NCBI GenBank assembly: GCA_037954665.1 | Contig: JBBMOL010000228.1 | Span: 930,001 to 994,000 of the forward strand | From: Laguncularia racemosa | Taxonomy: Eukaryota; Streptophyta; Magnoliopsida; Myrtales; Combretaceae | Reading direction: 5' to 3' | DNA: 64,000 nucleotides | Shown here: positions 59,401 to 64,000 of the stretch, piece by piece | Numbering within the stretch: the stretch's first letter is position 1 | Layout of the letters: each line of letters begins with the position of its first letter | The notes under the pieces: generated by a model | Told to the model about the DNA's origin: nothing | What the model saw: the letters and a program-made list of their open reading frames with translations, nothing else | The model's database searches: none | Translations under genes and position numbers: made by a program

Positions 59401-60455
59401 AAATATTTGGAGACATAGGAAATTTTGGGCAAAAAAGATTAGGTAAAAAGGTCATATGATTTGACACACCTGAATCTAAAAACCATAAGGGTTCACAAGG
59501 CATACCTGGAGTAATGGTCGCGGAAGCTGCAATAGAATTACCTTCTTTCTGCATAATCCGATTAACAACATTTTCAACCATTCCTTGAACCGCAGTCTGC
59601 AATTGGCTCATGGAAAAATAAGTCATTAAGAGAGGGGACCGAAGCTGGTGGGTCGATGGATGACGTGGCAGCCGTAGCTTTAGTGAGTTGATTCTTGCGT
59701 TGCAAACGAAGACAATTCTATTTAGTACGCCCTGTTTTCTGATAATAATTACAATAACCTTTAGGTTCTCCTGACTAATGAGGTTTAGATGTAAGAGCAA
59801 GAGCAGAATCAGTAGCACCATCAAGAACCTTGTTTCAACAAGTTTGCTCAGAGATTAATTCAAGCAGAATATCTTTGATAGATGGTAGTAGAGATCGATG
59901 GATGATAGACCCCTTAAGATATTCAAAATCACCATTGAGCGCATGAAGAAATTGAAAGGTTTTGTTTTCCTCCAAATAACATTTAAACTCTTTATTTGAA
60001 ATTAAGGTCTCAGGTAAAGCAAGATAATATTGTTCCAATAAAATAGTCATCTGTGTAAAAAAATCTGATATGCTTTGTGAGTTTCCTTGACGAACTTGAT
60101 GAATCTCTTATTACATTTGAAATCGACAAGCAAGATCTTTTTGCAAATAAGTTGATTTGAGTGTATGCCAAACGTCTTTGGTGGAATCTGAATCTGCAAT
60201 AGACATAGCAATCAACTTTGAATAGTTCGTGCGAATGAGAGAGATGACAAAGTAATTTTTGCACTCCCATAGTTCAATGTTAGAATTAGATGCATTAGCT
60301 TGCGTTGAGGAATTAGGTGAGGCTCCTATAACAATTTTCTAAAGCACCATACCCTTAAGAACCGAGGTCATAGACTTGGCTCAGTAGGTGTAATTTGGAC
60401 CATCGAGTTCTACATTAATGGACTTCAAGGTGAGTTGGGACTCTTGGGAAGCCAT
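56424..60455 (-). pseudogene. gag-pol of the copia element
   Basis: ATG at 60455 (MASQESQLTLK) and a final stop at 56424-56426. Gag (about 60455-59780) has the UBN2-type segments and a weak zinc-knuckle-like CNYYQKTGRTK. The protease region has LWFLDSGVSNHM near 59480. Integrase (about 58990-58250) is heavily decayed. RT (about 57860-57300) keeps LLYVDDMILTGSDI near 57370. RNase H (57226-56430) shows HPDIAHAIHVVSQFM, YSDADWVGD and SRSSAELKYR. Frames change and stops occur throughout, so no full protein can be made. Confidence 0.88.
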
Positions 60456-60538
60456 AGGAACATAAGAGGGGTGATGAGGACTGGCAGAAAAATATGTGGA
60501 TAGTGGTGGGTTAGAAAACCTTAAGACCTTTCAAAAAA

Positions 60539-60550
60539 GCTTTGATACCA
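60539..60550 (-). other. Primer binding site of the copia element
   Basis: TGGTATCAAAGC on the minus strand, one base from the tRNA-iMet site, with no gap to the LTR. Confidence 0.85.
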
Positions 60551-60782
60551 TGTAAGAAGAGATTCAATTATGAAAAGTAAAAGTAATTACTTTCATTGAG
60601 ATGTTATAAATATATATATAAATGTACAAGCGAGGAATTAGGAAATAGAATAACAGAATATATGCAAATTTTATCTCTATTAGAAAAGAATCACAAATAT
60701 ATATACAAAACCTATCTTTACTAGCAAAAAGAATTACAAATAGAAATAAAAATTATTTGTAAACCTATTTACACACCTAACA
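60551..60782 (-). repeat. 5' LTR of the full-length copia element
   Basis: 232 bp. A segment of about 43 bp (AATATATxCAAA..TATCT..) is tandemly duplicated here and single in the 3' LTR. Confidence 0.9.
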
Positions 60783-62993
60783 AATCACCCACCAAATCAA
60801 GCCCCACCTTAGCCTGAGATCGATGTGGTTGAGCCCATTGGATTTTAGAAAATCAATCATCTACCTTGTTAGCTTTAAATTTTGTTTACTTCGTGCCTCA
60901 CCGTTGCAAAATGCTAGTGTTTAGTACTTCCTATAAGACAGCCACTGTCGTTCCATTTTATTGAAAGGACATAATCATCATCTCTTGTAAATGTTGTCTT
61001 ACTTGTAATTCCAATTTTTCATGTCATCGTTCATGTTATAACTATTCCACATGGAAATTGGGCATAATTAGAATATTCGTGCGCATATATACAACCAAAT
61101 TATAAACATATACGTATACAAGACCGTATGTTCATACCTCACTTGATGAGCCATTATCGATATTCAACCAATTTTTCTTTCCGATGGTACGGCTATTAAG
61201 CAGGCTCACATAAGCTTAAGGAGAAACTTACACATCTTTATATCATAAATAGACGACTTGATCAAGATTATCACAGCACAACTTAGCCAATTACTATACG
61301 TGCTATAAGGAGAACAGTGCAAAAGAAATATGTAGAATATAAACAAACATAAAAAAGTCTCAAGAAGTTCTAAACCCTTTCCATGTTTTGTTAATCTAAT
61401 ATTAAACATTTTTAAACGTATGGTTTAGTGCTAATTCATTTAAAAAGCTACCAAGTTGGTCCAAATATTTCCGGGTTGTGTTTCTCATTACAAAAATCAA
61501 CATGGTAGCTATTTTGTATCGTTTTTTGCACACTACATCACCAAATGCATAAGGAACGACTAAAATAGAATGACTATGTTAAGTTGTACATAAATTTGAC
61601 GAAAATATAATATCAGTTTTCTTCTTTAGTTCTTTTTTCACCCACAAGCATTTAATTTTTATTTTTTATTTTTTCGCAATCATGTGTTGCTTTAGCATTC
61701 TCAACCATATTCATGTACTTAATCCAAACTCGAATTTGCAACACAATAAAAACAAGAAGATTCACCATCTTCTTTCCCCAAGCACTTTTATACACCCGCT
61801 ATTTGCTAAGCACAAACCTAAAACCCTAACAAATTCTCATCTTTCATCTTCCCTCCCACTTCTTCCCTTAAGTTGGGTTCATTTCTTTAGGATTCTTTCA
61901 AATATGAGATTTGGGAATATATTTTTTTCAACAGATTTAGGATTGGTAGGGGACTTAATTTCCCTCTCTTTAACCAAAGGACTTTTATGTGGATTCAGGT
62001 AGAGGAATTATATTTTGTCCGATTGTACATATTAGGATGGATATAGTTTCATTTAGTTCAGTTTTGATGATTTTCCATACCTAATCAAACCAAAAAAATT
62101 TAAATTAAACTAAACGATTTTTTTCTGGTTTGGTTCTTCAAATCAATAGCAAAAGGCAGCACATTGTTGTAATGTATTATTACTCAAATCTTTATGCAAA
62201 TATTATTGTGTATATTGTTTGTTTTTTAAGTAGATACATGTTACACCGTTGCCACTTTTTAATACTATTATATATCATATACAAGTATTAATATGCTTTA
62301 TAATATGTAGCTATGTATCACAATAACTAGATTTATGTTATAATATTCGATATCATCTTGTTTTAGATTTATAAAAATGTATGTTTTTAACTGTCTATAT
62401 GTCGTATGTATATTAACCTTGTATCTATGTATATATATATAATGTCTATAGTTTAATTCCTTTTTTTTTTCTTTGTTTTGAAATATCCCAAACCAAGTAT
62501 TTCTTTCAATTTCAAAATTTTCCAAAATGAAACCACTCTTAAAAAAAATGAAAAATAAAAAAAGAAAAAAATCTGTTTGGTTTGATTTTTCAGTTTTAGC
62601 TAGTGATACCCGTCCAAAGAAACATGACGATGGTAAAATAATAGTTCATTGTTTCTTGAAAAAGGTTAAAGAGTGTAACTTTAAAAGGATTAATAGTAAA
62701 TTGATAAAACTCAAAAAAATTGTTTATTCTTGTGCCCGTTTACCCAATAAAGTAAAAAATACTATGTCAAGTAATGCACTACAAATCCGGTTGTTTTGGG
62801 TTCAAATTTGAACATTTCAAGTGCATAGGTGTTCGAATTTCCAATACGACTTTATCGGTTCTCATCCTTCTATACGTATTTAGGAACAAATTACAACCTG
62901 AAATGTTGCAACAATTTGAAAATTAATCAGTGTCTAAAATTTTTTGGTGCATGAACCTTAGGAAAAGTTGCATCATCCATGAAGTAAAACAAT
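60783..62993. other. Intergenic region
   Basis: No gene supported. The open frames at 61682-62002 and 62527-62811 (plus) have no recognisable motifs. The last about 60 bp are likely the 3' untranslated region of the minus-strand aldehyde dehydrogenase gene. Confidence 0.5.
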
Positions 62994-64000
62994 CTATCTT
63001 TTCATTCCCAGAAGCAGCAGCAATAAACCCAGGTAGTCGAAATTGTAAGCAAGTCTGATGAACTTGTTTTTGAATTCATTCCATGGAGGATACCTTGCTT
63101 CAAGTTCAGGAAAAAATCCTCTTCTCAACACTCCTTTTTCATGGCTGAAAGTATCAAAAGAGTATTTCCCATGATACCTTCCAAAACCACTTTGACCAAC
63201 ACCTCCAAAAGGCAATTGATCACATACAAACTGCAGTTGCCAAGAAAACTAGTCACGGTTACTCTCTTGCAGCTGATAATATCATGAAAAAAAGAAACAA
63301 AAGCACCGAACTGAATACCTGAGTCAAAGCATCATTGAATGTAACACTTCCTGAAGAAGTCTCCTCTATTATCTGCCTTTTGAAAGCCTCGTCATTGGTG
63401 AAGGCGTAGATTGTAAGCGGTTTGGGCCTGGAATTTATGAATTCAATACTTTCCTGGATGTTGCTTACCTGTACAGGTTGCAAAATTTTTCTTTAGAAAG
63501 TGGCATTGATTATCTTGACCGAAATGAAGCATATGGTTACCTACTGTGATTATTGGAAGTAAGGGGCCAAAAATTTCTTCCGTCATGATTTCAGCATCAA
63601 GGGGAGGATTCAATAAGATTGTAGGCTCGATATACCTGTTGTCATCACAACCAACAAGAAGCTGTTACAAAAAGGCAAGCACCGGATGACATCTCCCGAA
63701 TATATGCACCTTCAAAGATAACCCATTTTGCGCTAAAACAACAAATGCTACTATTATTAACTATAAAGCAAACAATGCTAGTGACAATCAATTTTAAATC
63801 AGACACATTGGAGCTAGGAACTACAAGAATAAATCAAGCTATTATAAGTCAAGCAGATGCTACAATTTATATTCGTCTGTTGAACCGCCAAAAACAATGG
63901 AAGCTGCGACAGCAGGGTCTTTGAGTAGATTCTGCAATCTACCAAAATGTTGCTTATTGACAACTCTGCAGATGTTTTGTCTGTGATCTTCACCATAAAA
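62994..64000 (-). CDS. ALDH3-family aldehyde dehydrogenase, C-terminal part
   Basis: Four exons on the minus strand: 64000-63864 (partial, runs off the window), 63635-63545, 63468-63319 and 63230-62994, all with GT-AG introns and joining phases, giving the last 204 residues. The first exon reads RVVNKQHFGRLQNLL and VAASIVFGGSTDE. The second holds EPTILL and the EEIFGPLLPI motif; the third SGSVTFNDAL; the fourth PFGGVGQSGFGRYHGKYSFD and a hydrophobic end (LLLLLLGMKR) that may anchor it to membranes. The family oxidises aldehydes with NAD(P)+ to acids. The catalytic cysteine and cofactor site lie outside the window, so activity cannot be judged. It resembles ALDH3F1/ALDH3H1-type plant enzymes. 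Confidence 0.92.

Larger units (their letters stand above)
56229..60782 (-). mobile_element. Ty1/copia element, full length, decayed
   Basis: 4.55 kb on the minus strand with short LTRs: 5' LTR 60551-60782 (232 bp) and 3' LTR 56229-56417 (189 bp), both TGTA...AACA. The primer site directly adjoins the 5' LTR and a polypurine tract adjoins the 3' LTR. Flanking 5-mers are GACCA (56224-56228) and AATCA (60783-60787), alike at three positions with two transitions. The interior has gag, protease, integrase, RT and RNase H in copia order, broken by many stops. Confidence 0.92.

Noticed and set aside
61682..62002. 106-codon plus-strand frame
   Set aside because: No motif and no conserved neighbours; possible but unsupported.
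62527..62811. 94-codon lysine-rich plus-strand frame
   Set aside because: No family recognised; AT-rich composition easily gives K- and N-rich frames.

Overview
This is a stretch of eudicot plant nuclear genome. It is AT-rich, dominated by LTR retrotransposons, and carries only three host genes that I can support. The plant assignment rests on gene content: a PMT24-PMT27-type QUA2-like methyltransferase with nine exons, a plant ALDH3-type aldehyde dehydrogenase, Ty3/gypsy, Athila/Tat and copia elements with plant-type primer sites, and MuDR-like transposons. I cannot name the species.

Layout. 1-1708 is AT-rich with no gene. 1709-7387 is a complete Ty3/gypsy element on the minus strand (element A) with 552-bp LTRs and a gag-pol frame interrupted only by five in-frame stops. 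8117-34153 is the most striking region: four LTR elements nested one inside another, all on the plus strand and each with matching or nearly matching target duplications. An old Athila-type element (C, 8117-34153) had its gag interrupted by element B (9846-26124). B had its own gag interrupted by D (12089-23513). D had its 5' LTR interrupted by E (12943-20105). I find no reverse transcriptase, RNase H or integrase in any of the four, so all look non-autonomous. C may also hold a solo LTR of another Tat-like element (27886-30658).

34154-40408 holds a 1.1-kb direct duplication of the upstream region of the methyltransferase gene. Between the two copies lie a broken minus-strand MULE transposase and AT-rich tandem repeats. 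40409-44570 is the methyltransferase gene, and 45589-45837 is a short minus-strand gene for an oxidoreductase-like-domain protein. 46569-48971 is a decayed plus-strand MULE. 51551-53589 is the 5' part of a copia element on the minus strand, and 56229-60782 is a full-length decayed copia element on the minus strand. 62994-64000 is the 3' part of an ALDH3-family gene on the minus strand, cut by the window edge.

The three host genes show no sign of working together. The points of most interest lie in the retrotransposons: a conserved RNA-like hairpin with a compensatory base-pair change between C and E; a duplicated polypurine-like block in C and E; a primer site captured inside the LTR of D; and CACGGCCGTG-rich hairpin repeats in the LTRs of two unrelated families (A and E). 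All coordinates were worked out by eye. Domain names rest on recognised motifs, not on a database search.
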